Assembly: GCA_028285265.1 (NCBI GenBank)
Contig: JANQPX010000020.1
Location: 1-64,000, forward strand
DNA from: Geminicoccaceae bacterium
GTDB lineage: Bacteria > Pseudomonadota > Alphaproteobacteria > Geminicoccales > Geminicoccaceae
Length of the DNA stretch: 64,000 nt
Reading direction: 5' to 3'
The notes beneath the pieces are model-generated. The model saw only the letters and a list, made by a program, of their open reading frames with translations. It searched no databases and was not told the DNA's origin. A program made the position numbers and the translations under genes. Below are positions 19,156 through 34,957 of this stretch, piece after piece. How positions within the stretch are numbered: the first letter of the stretch is position 1; every line of letters starts with the position of its first letter.

Positions 19156-19852
19156 GCCGGCACCAATTCCAGCGCCTGGGAGGTATAAAAGCCGCTCGAG
19201 ATCTTCTGCGTCCGCCCCGATTGCCAACTCTCCAGTCGCTGATCACCTCCTAAACCAGCCTGCAGAGCGTCGGCAGCAACCGGTTCAATTGCAGGCGCGC
19301 GATCACCCTTTGGAAACATGCGTCCAACAGTGTGCATGAGAGCGAGGGCCGGCGTGCGCGGTGCAAACGTGAATAAAAGGCTGGAGCTCGTGCGCCCTGC
19401 CAAACCCGCAAGAACATCAACGATATCATCGGCCTCATAATGAATGAGGCTGTCCATCGCAACGACATAATCAAACTCACCAAGGGCCGGATCGAGCATG
19501 TCGCCAGTGCGAAAATCGATCCAACCTTCGCCGACTTCCTCAGGCATGCGTTGCTTGGCAAGATCGACCATGGTCGGCGACAGATCGATCGCCAAAACTT
19601 CGGCACCGCGCTTTGCCGCCTCGACCGAAAGAGCACCTGTACCGCAACCAGCATCAAGCACGCGAGCACCACGCAAATCATCCGGGAGCCAAGAGAGCAG
19701 CGTCTCCCGCATTGCGTCACGGCCTGCGCGAACGGTGGCCCGGATCTTGCCAACCGGTGCATCCGACGTTAGTCGCTCCCAAGCATCTGCCGCCGTCCGG
19801 TCGAAATATGTCTCAAGCTGCCCACGGCGTTCCTGGTAGGTAAGGCTTTGCA

Positions 19853-19853
<1 letters not shown>
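19152..19853 (-). CDS. bchM: Mg-protoporphyrin IX O-methyltransferase
   Basis: 233 aa. The SAM-binding motif VLDAGCGTGALSVEAAKRG (about 65-83), AIDLSPTMVDLA, and FDYVVAMDSLIHYEADD are as in BchM/ChlM. It methylates the C13 propionate of Mg-protoporphyrin IX, the substrate step before AcsF. Its start overlaps the bchL stop by one base (TGATG) and its end overlaps lhaA. Confidence 0.94.
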
Positions 19854-24481
<4,628 letters not shown>

Positions 24482-24510
<29 letters not shown>

Positions 24511-26014
24511 ACAGCGTCTCCACCGTAATCACCGCACAACCGCGATCACGAGCGAAACTCTCAGTGTTTCGCCGTGCCTTCCCGCGCACAAAAAAGGGAA
24601 TCTTCTTTAACTCTCGCTCGGCCTCATCCGCCCAAGCGATCGCGCTAATCGAAATCGGGGGCTGGGTTTCATTCGGGGAGGTCTGCGTCTCCTCTGAGGT
24701 CAGATGGGAGGCACCAGCCCGGTCATGGAATTCGTGATCTTCGCGGAACATCGTCAGCAGATGCTCCTCCAACCCCATCATCAGAGGATGGACCCAGGTG
24801 TCAAAAATGACATTCGCACCTTCAAAACCCATTTGAGGCGAGTAGCGTGCGGGGTAATCCTGAACGTGGACTGGAGCGGATATGACGGCACAGCCTATGC
24901 CTAGCCGTTTGGCAATGTGGCGCTCCATCTGCGTGCCAAGCACCATCTCCGGCTGCAAATCTTTGATGGCACGTTCGACCTCGAGGTAATCGTCAGTGAT
25001 GAGAGCTTCGAGCCCCAGACCTTGTGCAACCTCACGAACGTAGCGTGCGCGCTCCCGTGAGTAGCTGCCCAAGCCAACGACCTCGAACCCCAGCTCTTCC
25101 TTGGCGACCCGAGCGGCGGCAATCGCGTGAGTACCATCCCCGAAAATAAACACTCGTTTGCCAGTAAGGTATGTACTGTCGATCGAGCGCGAATACCAAG
25201 GCAATCGGGCATTGGCGGCATCGAGTGCACGCATAGCATCGACGCCAGCGAGGCTCGCAACCTCCTGAATGAAGTCTTTTGTGCCACCGACACCAATCGG
25301 GATCGTCGTTGTAAATGGTTGCTGAAATTGGCGCTCCAGCCATTTCGCTGTCGTCTGTGCAATCTCGGGGTAAAGCACGACATTAAAGCTGGCTTCCGGG
25401 ATACGCGTGATGTCATCTGGCGAGGCCCCCATAGGCGCTGTCACGTTCACGCGAATGCCCATCATCGCGAGGAGAGAACTGATCTCCTCGACGTCATCCC
25501 GATGGCGAAAGCCGAGTGCCGTTGGGCCCAGAATATTGCAAGATGGAGGGTCCCCAGCACGACGCTTGGTGTCCTGCGATACCAAGCGTCGTGTTATCTG
25601 ATAAAGGGTCTCAGCTGCTCCCCAATTCTCCTTTTTTTGATAGGATGGCAGCTCGAGTGGCACGACAGGAATGTCGAGATTAAGGGCCTTGGCTAGGCCG
25701 CCGGGATCGTCTTGGATTAACTCCGCCGTGCACGACGCGCCAACCAAAAGCGTTTGGGGCTGAAACCTTTCCACGGCTTCTCTTGCCGCGGTCTTGAATA
25801 GTTCTGCCGTGTCGCTACCAAGGTCGCGCGCTTGAAACGTTGTATAGGTGACGGGTGGCCGGTGATCCCGCCGTTCGATCATGGTGAACAGCAAATCCGC
25901 ATAAGTATCACCTTGTGGTGCGTGCAGGACGTAGTGGACGCCGTTCATGCCCGTTGCGATGCGCATCGCGCCGACGTGAGGGGGGCCTTCATAGGTCCAG
26001 ACGGTTAATTCCAT
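24482..26014 (-). CDS. bchB: Light-independent protochlorophyllide reductase subunit B
   Basis: 510 aa. Nitrogenase-like catalytic subunit with [38 protein letters not shown] (cluster-binding region) and the C-terminal small domain [19 protein letters not shown]. With BchN it reduces ring D of protochlorophyllide in the dark. It begins 2 bases after bchN ends and overlaps the bchH start. In AcsF-dependent aerobic phototrophs this oxygen-sensitive enzyme still serves as the normal reductase. Confidence 0.96.
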
Positions 26015-26016
26015 CG

Positions 26017-27857
<1,841 letters not shown>

Positions 27858-27920
27858 GATGCCGTGTGCTCCCAAGCGTCCCTGAACTGCCTTTAAAAGC
27901 TACTGCGTGGGATCATAGAG

Positions 27921-27954
27921 TGTCAACTAAAGTTTACGTAAATACAAATTGACA
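27921..27954. promoter_or_regulatory. Divergent bchF/ppaA promoter region with two overlapping PpsR-like sites
   Basis: The 34 bases form an imperfect palindrome whose arms begin TGTCAA and end TTGACA around a central TTTACGTAAA (27933-27942). They contain TGT-N12-ACG at 27921-27938 and its mirror CGT-N12-ACA at 27937-27954, each one base from the PpsR/CrtJ consensus TGT-N12-ACA. The outer arms read TTGACA on both strands, pointing away from each other, as -35 boxes for ppaA (right) and bchF (left). Repressor binding would block both promoters. Confidence 0.65.
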
Positions 27955-28075
27955 ATTATGAAGCTCTCGGGATATGGCGGTAATACAGAGTGCCTGAATC
28001 CGGCAAGATTGTCGGTTTCGATAAAGATTATCGACGGCGCTCTCTAGTTGGGATTGAGATTGACCTGCCCCCGGG

Positions 28076-28090
28076 TGTACGTTGTGTACA
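28076..28090. promoter_or_regulatory. Inverted repeat in front of the short-form ppaA start
   Basis: TGTAC-GTTGT-GTACA is a perfect 5-bp-arm inverted repeat that ends exactly where the AAGGGGGG Shine-Dalgarno (28088-28095) begins. It lies inside the possible long form of the gene. It could be an RNA- or DNA-level control element for the short start, or chance; nothing else supports it. Confidence 0.3.
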
Positions 28091-28106
28091 AAGGGGGGCG
28101 TTAGAA

Positions 28107-29003
28107 ATGGCTGACACGAGGCGGCTCATGACGTCACTGGGCTTCTCAGGAGAGATCGAGGCCGCTGATGCTGACGAGCTGATCAGAAAACGTCGGCGCC
28201 AACGCAAGGATGGATCATTGCTGGCGCAGCGATTGGCGGGCATCGCGGGAATTGTCGAAAGTCAGGTAGTACCACGCCTGGTCAACTCTTATCGTGCCGA
28301 TACCCTTATCCCCGATGAGCCGGAGGCTGTTCTACCGGAACCGGAAGCGCGGGTTGTCGAACGTCTCGCTGATCTGACCGTTAAAGACAGTTCAGCCGCC
28401 AAAGCGCAGGTCCAAGCGCTTTACGATGATGGGCTCCCCATCGAGGCGATCTATCTCAATGTGCTGGCGCCAACAGCCCGCTTGCTTGGCAAATACTGGG
28501 AAACGGACCAGATGCATTTCGCCGATGTCACGATCGGTGTTGGTGTCTTGCAGCAAATGCTGCACGATTTTGAGGCTGCATTTCAGGTCGATGCCAAGGC
28601 TTGGCAACCAGGGCTGCGTGCTCTGTTAATGCCGGCGCCTGAAGAACAGCACACCTTCGGGCTCTTCATGATAGGCGAGTTTATGCGACGGGCGGGATGG
28701 GACGCCTGGACGGGACCGCTTCCCCCCGCGAAAGAACTCGAGTTTCTGATCAAGTCGGGCGAGTTTAGCGTTATCGGTTTCTCGGCTAGCTCTGACAACC
28801 GTTTGAGCGATTTGGCGGACACAATCACACTGGTTAGGCGCCTGTCGAAGGACCATCCAATCTGCATCATGGTCGGTGGCTATGTCTTTGCTGAGCGACC
28901 AGTATTGGTAGAGAAAGTCGGGGCTGATGGAACAGCAAGCAATGCGAAGGATGCCATCAAACTCGCACATCGCATGAATACGAGACGCATTAAGCATCCA
29001 TAG
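28107..29003 (+). CDS. ppaA: AerR/PpaA B12-binding antirepressor of photosynthesis genes
   Basis: 298 aa from the ATG at 28107 (MADTRRLMTSLGF), chosen because a strong AAGGGGGG sits about 11 bases upstream. The frame is open to a GTG at 27990, giving a 39-residue extension, and Rhodobacter capsulatus AerR is known in long and short forms, so both may be made. The B12-binding fold is recognisable: YWETDQMHFADVTIGVGVLQQ, PAPEEQHTFGLFM (H182 is the probable lower cobalamin ligand) and IMVGGYVF. It senses cobalamin/light and modulates PpsR. ppsR follows directly. Confidence 0.9.
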   Translation: MADTRRLMTSLGFSGEIEAADADELIRKRRRQRKDGSLLAQRLAGIAGIVESQVVPRLVNSYRADTLIPDEPEAVLPEPEARVVERLADLTVKDSSAAKAQVQALYDDGLPIEAIYLNVLAPTARLLGKYWETDQMHFADVTIGVGVLQQMLHDFEAAFQVDAKAWQPGLRALLMPAPEEQHTFGLFMIGEFMRRAGWDAWTGPLPPAKELEFLIKSGEFSVIGFSASSDNRLSDLADTITLVRRLSKDHPICIMVGGYVFAERPVLVEKVGADGTASNAKDAIKLAHRMNTRRIKHP

Positions 29004-29064
29004 TGGATGCGCGTAGCCGCCAATAGACGATGGGCGGATTCAGCATTTGGAGGTCCTGCTTGTC

Positions 29065-30486
29065 GTGAGGCAGTTTCGTTCAGTTCAGGAGTCGTTGGGC
29101 AGTATCGACGTCGAAGCAACCGCAAGGTTGATTACGGCGGCAGCCGACGTCGCGCTGGTGCTGAACAAGGACGGCATTATTCAAGATTTCGCCTTTGACG
29201 GTCAGGAGCTTGACTTCAAAGGCGCTGACAGTTGGCTTGGCAAGCCCTGGATCGATACCGTTACCCGGGAAAGCCGACCAAAGGTTGAGGAGTTACTGAG
29301 GAACGCTTCTGATACATCGGGCCCATCCTGGCGACAAGTCAATCATGCCTCGAGTGGGGTCGTCGACATTCCAATCTTATACGCAGCCGCGGAAACGGGT
29401 GATGATGGCAAACTCATCGTCATTGGCCGGGATCTACGCGCGGTCGCAGCCCTGCAACAACGATTGGTCGACGCGCAGCAATCGATGGAACGGGATTATG
29501 CGAGGCTTCGCCACGCTGAGACACGCTATCGGCTTTTGTTCCAAACTGCCTCTGATGCCGTTGTCATCATTGATTTGCCGGGACGACGGATCCTCGAAGT
29601 CAATCCTGCTGCAGCGCGCCTCCTCGGTGATCAGGCCGATCGCCTGGCTGGACGGATCTTCGATGAGTGTTTTGAAAAACGGGATCGGGGAACCGTTGCC
29701 GATCTTCTGATCGCCGTCGGGACAGGCGGACGGGAAATTGAACGAACGGCATCTCTCTCAAGGAGTCTTGGCAAGGTACACTTAGGAGCATCACTGTTTC
29801 GCCAGCAACAAGATACCCTCGTCTTAGTCCGACTCTCACCAGCGTCCGAAGAAGCCGTCGAGCGGACCCTGCCACTCTCGAAGCACAAGCTGCTGAAACT
29901 AGTGGAAAGTGCGCCTGACGGTCTGCTTGTTACTGATACGGATGGCCGGATCATTGCAACCAATGGTGCATTCCTCGATCTCGCAGAGTTAATCAATGAG
30001 GATCAGGCCGTCGGTCAGTCGCTCGATCGTTGGCTGGGCCGACCAGGAGTCGATCTACGCGTCTTAACGGGCAATCTTAAGGATCATGGATCGGTCAGGC
30101 TCTTTGCGACACAACTACGTGGCGACTATGGGACCAGCGCCGATGTCGAAGTATCGGCTGTTGCTTTCACTAATGGCGAACAGACCTGTTACGGATTTAC
30201 GATTCGTCATGTCGGCGCGCGCGTTACGTCCCCGTCAGCCGCAACTCGAGTTCTTCCAAGATCGGTTGATCAAATGACCGAACTTGTTGGGCGCGTGCCA
30301 CTCAAGGAACTGGTTCGAGACGCAACAGATGTTATCGAGAAGCTCTGTATTGAAGCTGCATTAGAACTTACCGGTGATAATAGAGCCTCCGCTGCAGAGA
30401 TGCTGGGACTCAGTCGCCAGAGCCTCTATGTCAAGCTTCGACGTTATGGCATGGCCGACATCGCTACAGAAAATGGCAGTAGCTGA
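29065..30486 (+). CDS. ppsR: PpsR/CrtJ photosynthesis repressor (PAS-PAS-HTH)
   Basis: 473 aa from the GTG at 29065, with GGAGG at 29049-29053. An upstream TTG overlaps the Shine-Dalgarno. An N-domain (ALVLNKDGIIQDFAFDG), a Q-linker coiled coil (LQQRLVDAQQSMERDYARLRHAE), PAS domains (YRLLFQTASDAVVIIDLPGR; KLVESAPDGLLVTDTDGR) and a Fis-type HTH (ASAAEMLGLSRQSLYVKLRR) are in order. The cysteine before the HTH (IEKLCIEAAL) matches the redox-active one of PpsR. It represses bch, crt and puc genes under high oxygen by binding TGT-N12-ACA pairs. Confidence 0.94.
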   Translation: MRQFRSVQESLGSIDVEATARLITAAADVALVLNKDGIIQDFAFDGQELDFKGADSWLGKPWIDTVTRESRPKVEELLRNASDTSGPSWRQVNHASSGVVDIPILYAAAETGDDGKLIVIGRDLRAVAALQQRLVDAQQSMERDYARLRHAETRYRLLFQTASDAVVIIDLPGRRILEVNPAAARLLGDQADRLAGRIFDECFEKRDRGTVADLLIAVGTGGREIERTASLSRSLGKVHLGASLFRQQQDTLVLVRLSPASEEAVERTLPLSKHKLLKLVESAPDGLLVTDTDGRIIATNGAFLDLAELINEDQAVGQSLDRWLGRPGVDLRVLTGNLKDHGSVRLFATQLRGDYGTSADVEVSAVAFTNGEQTCYGFTIRHVGARVTSPSAATRVLPRSVDQMTELVGRVPLKELVRDATDVIEKLCIEAALELTGDNRASAAEMLGLSRQSLYVKLRRYGMADIATENGSS

Positions 30487-30511
30487 CTCGGCCATCACCT
30501 CCCGACAAAAA

Positions 30512-30543
30512 TGTAAACTTTGATTGACACACTATGGTGTCAA
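30512..30543 (+). promoter_or_regulatory. bchG promoter with perfect PpsR site and overlapping dyad
   Basis: TGT-N12-ACA at 30512-30529 is a perfect PpsR/CrtJ consensus and contains a TTGACA -35 box (30524-30529). A possible -10 TAGCAT lies 17 bases on (30547-30552). A second dyad, TTGACAC-ACTATG-GTGTCAA (30524-30543), shares the -35 and extends downstream. PpsR binding here would directly occlude the promoter of bchG-MFS-bchP. Confidence 0.65.
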
Positions 30544-30560
30544 TTTTAGCATGAAGCCTG

Positions 30561-31454
30561 ATGCCGAATGCAGGGAGGCATGTCTTGCCGGCGGTTCTGG
30601 AACTCCTGAAACCGATCACCTGGTTTCCACCGATGTGGGCTTTTGCCTGCGGCGTGGTTTCGTCTGGCCTGCCTATGGCGGAACGTTGGACGTTCATTGT
30701 CATGGGCATTCTTCTAGCCGGTCCTCTAGTTTGCGGTACAAGCCAAGCTGTCAACGACTGGTTCGACCGGCATGTAGATGCGATCAATGAGCCTCACAGG
30801 CCCATACCCTCAGGCCGCCTGCCTGGGCGCACGGGGTTTTACGTCGCCGTCATCTGGACTTGTGTCTCCCTCCTGGTCGCCTGGTGGCTTGGCCCCTGGG
30901 TGCTGGCGGCCGCAATTTTCGGGCTCGCCGCCGCCTGGATGTACAGCGCACCGCCATTCCGTCTGAAGCAAAACGGTTGGTTCGGCAACACCGCATGCGC
31001 GGTTTGTTACGAAGGTCTTCCCTGGTTTACAGGCGCAGCCGTAATGGCGGCAGCCTTTCCGGATTGGCACATCATCGCGATTGCCGCGCTTTATAGCTTT
31101 GGTGCGCATGGCATCATGACATTGAATGACTTCAAATCTGTCGACGGCGATCGAGCGATGGGTGTCCAATCGTTGCCCGTCATTCTTGGCGTCGATCGGG
31201 CCGTCAAACTTGCCTGCATCGTTATGGCAGCGCCTCAGGTCCTGGTGGTTGCCTTGCTCTACAGCTGGGACCAGCCGCTATTCGCCCTTGCCGTTGCCGT
31301 GGTTCTGATCATCCAGTTGATACTGATGGCCAAGCTTCTTCGACGACCGAAGGAACTCGCGCCCTGGTATAACGCCACCGGCATCTCGCTTTATGTCAGC
31401 GGCATGTTGATCTCAGCTTTTGCACTTCAACCGATCCTGGAAACAGGCACATGA
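30561..31454 (+). CDS. bchG: Bacteriochlorophyll a synthase (geranylgeranyl/phytyl transferase)
   Basis: 297 aa UbiA-type prenyltransferase with many membrane segments. The two aspartate motifs NDWFDRHVDAINEPHRPIPSG and NDFKSVDGDRAMGVQSLPV bind Mg-diphosphate, and LKPITWFPPMWAFACGV is the family opening. It esterifies bacteriochlorophyllide with the isoprenoid tail. The ATG at 30561 is annotated; a TTG at 30585, six bases behind GGGAGG, is a real alternative. It heads bchG-MFS-bchP. Confidence 0.94.
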   Translation: MPNAGRHVLPAVLELLKPITWFPPMWAFACGVVSSGLPMAERWTFIVMGILLAGPLVCGTSQAVNDWFDRHVDAINEPHRPIPSGRLPGRTGFYVAVIWTCVSLLVAWWLGPWVLAAAIFGLAAAWMYSAPPFRLKQNGWFGNTACAVCYEGLPWFTGAAVMAAAFPDWHIIAIAALYSFGAHGIMTLNDFKSVDGDRAMGVQSLPVILGVDRAVKLACIVMAAPQVLVVALLYSWDQPLFALAVAVVLIIQLILMAKLLRRPKELAPWYNATGISLYVSGMLISAFALQPILETGT

Positions 31455-31473
31455 GCCGATGGGAGTTTATGCG

Positions 31474-32835
31474 ATGAGCCAAGCTCACTATCTCGGCTGG
31501 TTTGGCATCGTTCGCCTTGGTCTTGTCCAAACAGCACTAGGCGCCATCGTGGTTCTCACGACCTCGACGCTCAACCGGGTCATGGTTGTCGAATACGCAC
31601 TGCCGGCCATCCTACCCGGTGCACTCGTTGCCTTGCACTATGCGGTACAGTTATCTCGCCCTGCCATGGGCCATGGCTCTGACATAGGTGGACGACGGAC
31701 CCCATGGATCATCGGCGGCATGGCCTGCCTTGCGAGTGGAGGCGCGCTCGCAGCGCTGGCAACCGCCCTCATGGCGACTCAGACCTTATATGGAATCGTC
31801 TTGGCCATCGTCGCGTTTGTGATGATTGGTGCTGGTGTTGGTGCCTCCGGCACAACACTTTTAGCACTCCTGGCAAAACGGGTTGATCCGAGACGTCGCG
31901 CCGCCGCGGCCACCATCGTCTGGGTCATGATGATCGTAGGCTTTGTGATCACGGCGGCTACGGCGGGTCATTTCCTTGATCCCTATTCCTCGGCCCGATT
32001 GGTCACCGTCACGAGTACGGTCGCGGTTCTGGCCTTTCTTCTGACATTGCTGGCCGTCTATCGGATCGAACCACGTGGCCTTGAAAACGGGTCAATCCAT
32101 AAGCTAGCCACCCCTTCAACCGCGTCTGACACAGGCTTCAAGGAAGCACTTTCGGAAGTCTGGGCTGATCCTGAAGCTCGCCGTTTCACCATTTTCGTGT
32201 TCGCCTCGATGTTGGCCTACAACACCCAAGATCTCATCTTGGAACCCTTTGCCGGTACGGTCTTCGGGATGACGCCAGGAGAATCGACCCAGCTTGCAGG
32301 TATGCAACATGGAGGCGTGCTCGCTGGCATGATTCTGGTCGCGATCGCGGCGAGCGCAATCGGCGGACGCATCCTAGGTTCCCTTAAAATGTGGACCGTC
32401 GGCGGTTGCATTGCTTCGGCAGTTGCCTTGATGGTTTTAGCATTTGGCGGGCTCTACGCACCTACGTTCCCGATTGAGGCATCCGTGTTTGCACTCGGGT
32501 TCGCTAACGGCGCCTTTGCCGTCGCAGCGATTGCATCGATGATGAGCCTCGCTGGCAAGGGGCGTACGAAACGCGAGGGTATCCGTATGGGACTTTGGGG
32601 TGCAGCCCAGGCCATTGCTTTTGGTCTTGGCGGTTTTCTCGGTACGGTCGCAATCGATATCACGCGTTTGATTTTCGAAAACGTTGCTGTCGCCTACGGC
32701 ATCGTCTTTCTCGGTGAGGCCTTGATCTTTCTGGTCGCTGCCAGGCTCGCCGTCGGTATCAGCCAACCCAATGCTGCCGAAAACGGAATGCGCGCAACAA
32801 CACCTGGCGAGGGGTATCTCGCAGGCCTCAGTTAG
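31474..32835 (+). CDS. PucC-family (BCD) MFS protein between bchG and bchP
   Basis: 453 aa from the ATG at 31474 (MSQAHYLGW), with GATGGGAG upstream; longer frames run into bchG. Twelve hydrophobic segments with LGLVQTALGAIVVLTTSTLNRVMVVEYALP and RPAMGHGSDIGGRRTPWI place it in the same family as LhaA and PucC. The homologue at this position in Rhodobacter (ORF428-type) lies between bchG and bchP. A role in moving or delivering finished pigment is likely, not proven. Confidence 0.88.
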   Translation: MSQAHYLGWFGIVRLGLVQTALGAIVVLTTSTLNRVMVVEYALPAILPGALVALHYAVQLSRPAMGHGSDIGGRRTPWIIGGMACLASGGALAALATALMATQTLYGIVLAIVAFVMIGAGVGASGTTLLALLAKRVDPRRRAAAATIVWVMMIVGFVITAATAGHFLDPYSSARLVTVTSTVAVLAFLLTLLAVYRIEPRGLENGSIHKLATPSTASDTGFKEALSEVWADPEARRFTIFVFASMLAYNTQDLILEPFAGTVFGMTPGESTQLAGMQHGGVLAGMILVAIAASAIGGRILGSLKMWTVGGCIASAVALMVLAFGGLYAPTFPIEASVFALGFANGAFAVAAIASMMSLAGKGRTKREGIRMGLWGAAQAIAFGLGGFLGTVAIDITRLIFENVAVAYGIVFLGEALIFLVAARLAVGISQPNAAENGMRATTPGEGYLAGLS

Positions 32836-32856
32836 GATCGTTAAGGACAGTCACAA

Positions 32857-34053
32857 ATGTCTGATATCTATGATGTTATTGTTGTTGGTGGTGGCCCTTC
32901 CGGGGCAACAGCGGCGGCAGAACTGGCGCGGCAAGGTCATGCTGTGGCCCTCCTTGATCGCGCCGGCCGGATCAAGCCTTGCGGTGGTGCCATTCCGCCT
33001 CGTCTGATTGAGGACTATGCCATTCCCGACGGCCTTCTCGTCGCCAAGATCACCTCGGCACGCATGGTATCACCGAAAGATCGGTCCGTAGATATTCCAA
33101 TCGAGGGCGGTTTTGTCGGCATGGTCGACAGGGACGTGTTCGATGAATGGCTACGCAAGCGTGCCGCGGCAGCTGGAGCTAAGCGCTATACCGGCTCATT
33201 TGAACGGTTCGAGCGCGATGATCTGGGCCGACCGCTCGTTCACTATCGTCCTGAAGGGAGCGCGCGCGGTGGTGAACTCAAGACCATCCGCGCTCGTATT
33301 GTCATAGGAGCGGACGGCGCCCGCTCCAAAGTTGGTCGCCAAACCATCGACGGTGCGGAGCGGACACCTTGCGTCTTTGCCTACCATGAAATCATCGAAT
33401 CGCCGAAACCGGGCACTGGTAAAGACTTTGATGGCGCGCGCTGCGACGTCATCTACAATGGCGAATACTCACCCGACTTCTACAGCTGGGTGTTTCCTCA
33501 TGGCAATTGTACCAGTATCGGGACAGGGTCCGCTAACAAAGGCTTCTCACTTCGGGGCTCGATCGAGGCCTTTCGTAAAAAAAATGGGATGGTGGATTGT
33601 AAGACCATCAGAAAGGAAGGGGCCCCGATACCGCTGAAACCACTTCCGCGCTGGGACAATGGCCGAGATGTGTTGCTTGCAGGTGATGCTGCGGGCGTCG
33701 TTGCGCCAGCTTCTGGTGAAGGTATCTACTACGCCATGGTTGGCGGTAGTCTTGCCGCCGACTCGGTCAACGAGCTGCTGGCAACAGGTGATGCGCGTGC
33801 GCTCAAGCTCGCACGAAAACGATTTATGAAAAGCCACGGCAATGTCTTTCGCGTTCTCGGCATGATGCAGCGTTACTGGTACACAACGGACAACCGACGG
33901 GAACGATTTGTTGCGATCTGCAAAGACGTGGACGTGCAAAAGCTGACGTTCGATGCCTATATGACAAAACGTCTTGTCCGTGCAAAACCGATGGCTCACA
34001 TGCGCATCTTCTTCAAAAACATTGCGCACCTCACCGGCCTTATTCCCGCCTAG
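32857..34053 (+). CDS. bchP: Geranylgeranyl reductase
   Basis: 398 aa flavoprotein. DVIVVGGGPSGATAAAELAR (FAD Rossmann), IKPCGGAIPPRLIEDYAIP and LLAGDAAGVVAPASGEGIYYAM are typical BchP/ChlP motifs. It reduces three double bonds of the geranylgeranyl tail to phytyl on bacteriochlorophyll. An AAGGA precedes the ATG; the gene is 21 bases behind the MFS gene in the bchG operon. Confidence 0.95.
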   Translation: MSDIYDVIVVGGGPSGATAAAELARQGHAVALLDRAGRIKPCGGAIPPRLIEDYAIPDGLLVAKITSARMVSPKDRSVDIPIEGGFVGMVDRDVFDEWLRKRAAAAGAKRYTGSFERFERDDLGRPLVHYRPEGSARGGELKTIRARIVIGADGARSKVGRQTIDGAERTPCVFAYHEIIESPKPGTGKDFDGARCDVIYNGEYSPDFYSWVFPHGNCTSIGTGSANKGFSLRGSIEAFRKKNGMVDCKTIRKEGAPIPLKPLPRWDNGRDVLLAGDAAGVVAPASGEGIYYAMVGGSLAADSVNELLATGDARALKLARKRFMKSHGNVFRVLGMMQRYWYTTDNRRERFVAICKDVDVQKLTFDAYMTKRLVRAKPMAHMRIFFKNIAHLTGLIPA

Positions 34054-34139
34054 GTCGCAGGCTTAGCACTGCATGTTCAAGAAAGAGCGCGGGCAGTCGA
34101 AGTCCGGTAGAAAGACGATAGAAAAAGAGGTGAGATCGA

Positions 34140-34415
34140 TTGCAACCGCTTTTTGACAACGGCGACATCGTTCTCATCATTTTGGTCTTAGTTGTGATCG
34201 AAGCGGTTGCGCTTACCGTACTCTATCGGAAGACTGGACGGGGCATCCCCACCATCCCGATGCTCGCCAATCTGGCAGCAGGCGGTTGTTTGATGCTTGC
34301 CATTCGTGCCGCTCTGCTCGACCACCCCTGGACTTGGATCGGATTTCTGATGGCTCTTGCTCTTGCTGCCCACCTCATCGACTTCGGAAGCCGCCTCCTC
34401 AGCGGTGCCCGATGA
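34140..34415 (+). CDS. Small three-helix membrane protein behind bchP
   Basis: 91 aa from a TTG at 34140 with AGAGGTGAG just upstream; no ATG fits. Three hydrophobic stretches (IVLIILVLVVIEAVALTVLY, TIPMLANLAAGGCLMLAIRA, TWIGFLMALALAAHLIDFG) make up almost the whole protein. I recognise no family. Its end overlaps the next gene (ATGA), so the two are likely made together, possibly as a tail of the bchG-bchP transcript. Confidence 0.65.
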   Translation: MQPLFDNGDIVLIILVLVVIEAVALTVLYRKTGRGIPTIPMLANLAAGGCLMLAIRAALLDHPWTWIGFLMALALAAHLIDFGSRLLSGAR

Positions 34416-34849
34416 CCACACTTCGTCTCGAGGCGTTCTTCGACCGTCCGGCCAAGGCCTATGGAGTCTTTCAGGATCGTTTTGGCCGCCCACGCCGCCT
34501 TTTCAACGCGGACGTCGAGCCAAGTTTTGAAAACGGTGTTCTTACCCTTGAAGAGAATTTCACCTTTGATGATGGCGCAAAAGAGCAGCGTATCTGGCAC
34601 ATTGAGCCGAAAGGGGACGGTGTTTATCAGGCAAGGGCCAATGGCGTTATCGGAACAGCACGAGGACAAGTAGAGGGGCCAGCGCTGCGATGGCGCTATA
34701 TCTTTGCCCTCGACATTGGGTCACGTGTGTTGAACGTTCAATTCGATGACTTCATGTGCCAACAAACCGATACCATCTTGATCAATCGCGCAATCGTCAG
34801 GAAATGGGGTATCCGCATCGGCGATCTGACGTTGGTCTTCATCAAGTAG
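34412..34849 (+). CDS. DUF3833-family protein
   Basis: 145 aa from the ATG at 34412 that overlaps the previous stop; the frame upstream belongs to other codons. The run AYGVFQDRFGRPRRLFNADV, LEENFTFDDGAKEQRIWHI and VQFDDFMCQQTDTILINRAI fits DUF3833, a beta-rich, lipocalin-like family of unknown function. No signal peptide or lipobox is seen. Coupling to a membrane protein directly after bchP suggests a shared envelope or pigment-related task (inference). Confidence 0.72.
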   Translation: MTTLRLEAFFDRPAKAYGVFQDRFGRPRRLFNADVEPSFENGVLTLEENFTFDDGAKEQRIWHIEPKGDGVYQARANGVIGTARGQVEGPALRWRYIFALDIGSRVLNVQFDDFMCQQTDTILINRAIVRKWGIRIGDLTLVFIK

Positions 34850-34957
34850 CCTGAACACAGCGGCCTTCTACTCGCTTGAAGCAATTGGCATCGAAGTCGC
34901 ATTCGCCTAGCTTAATGTGACTTGGCAAGGTTTTTTGACGTTCGAATTTTGAGCACA

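Noticed and set aside
27858..27875. TTG start for bchF
   Set aside because: The GGGAG just after it serves the ATG at 27857.
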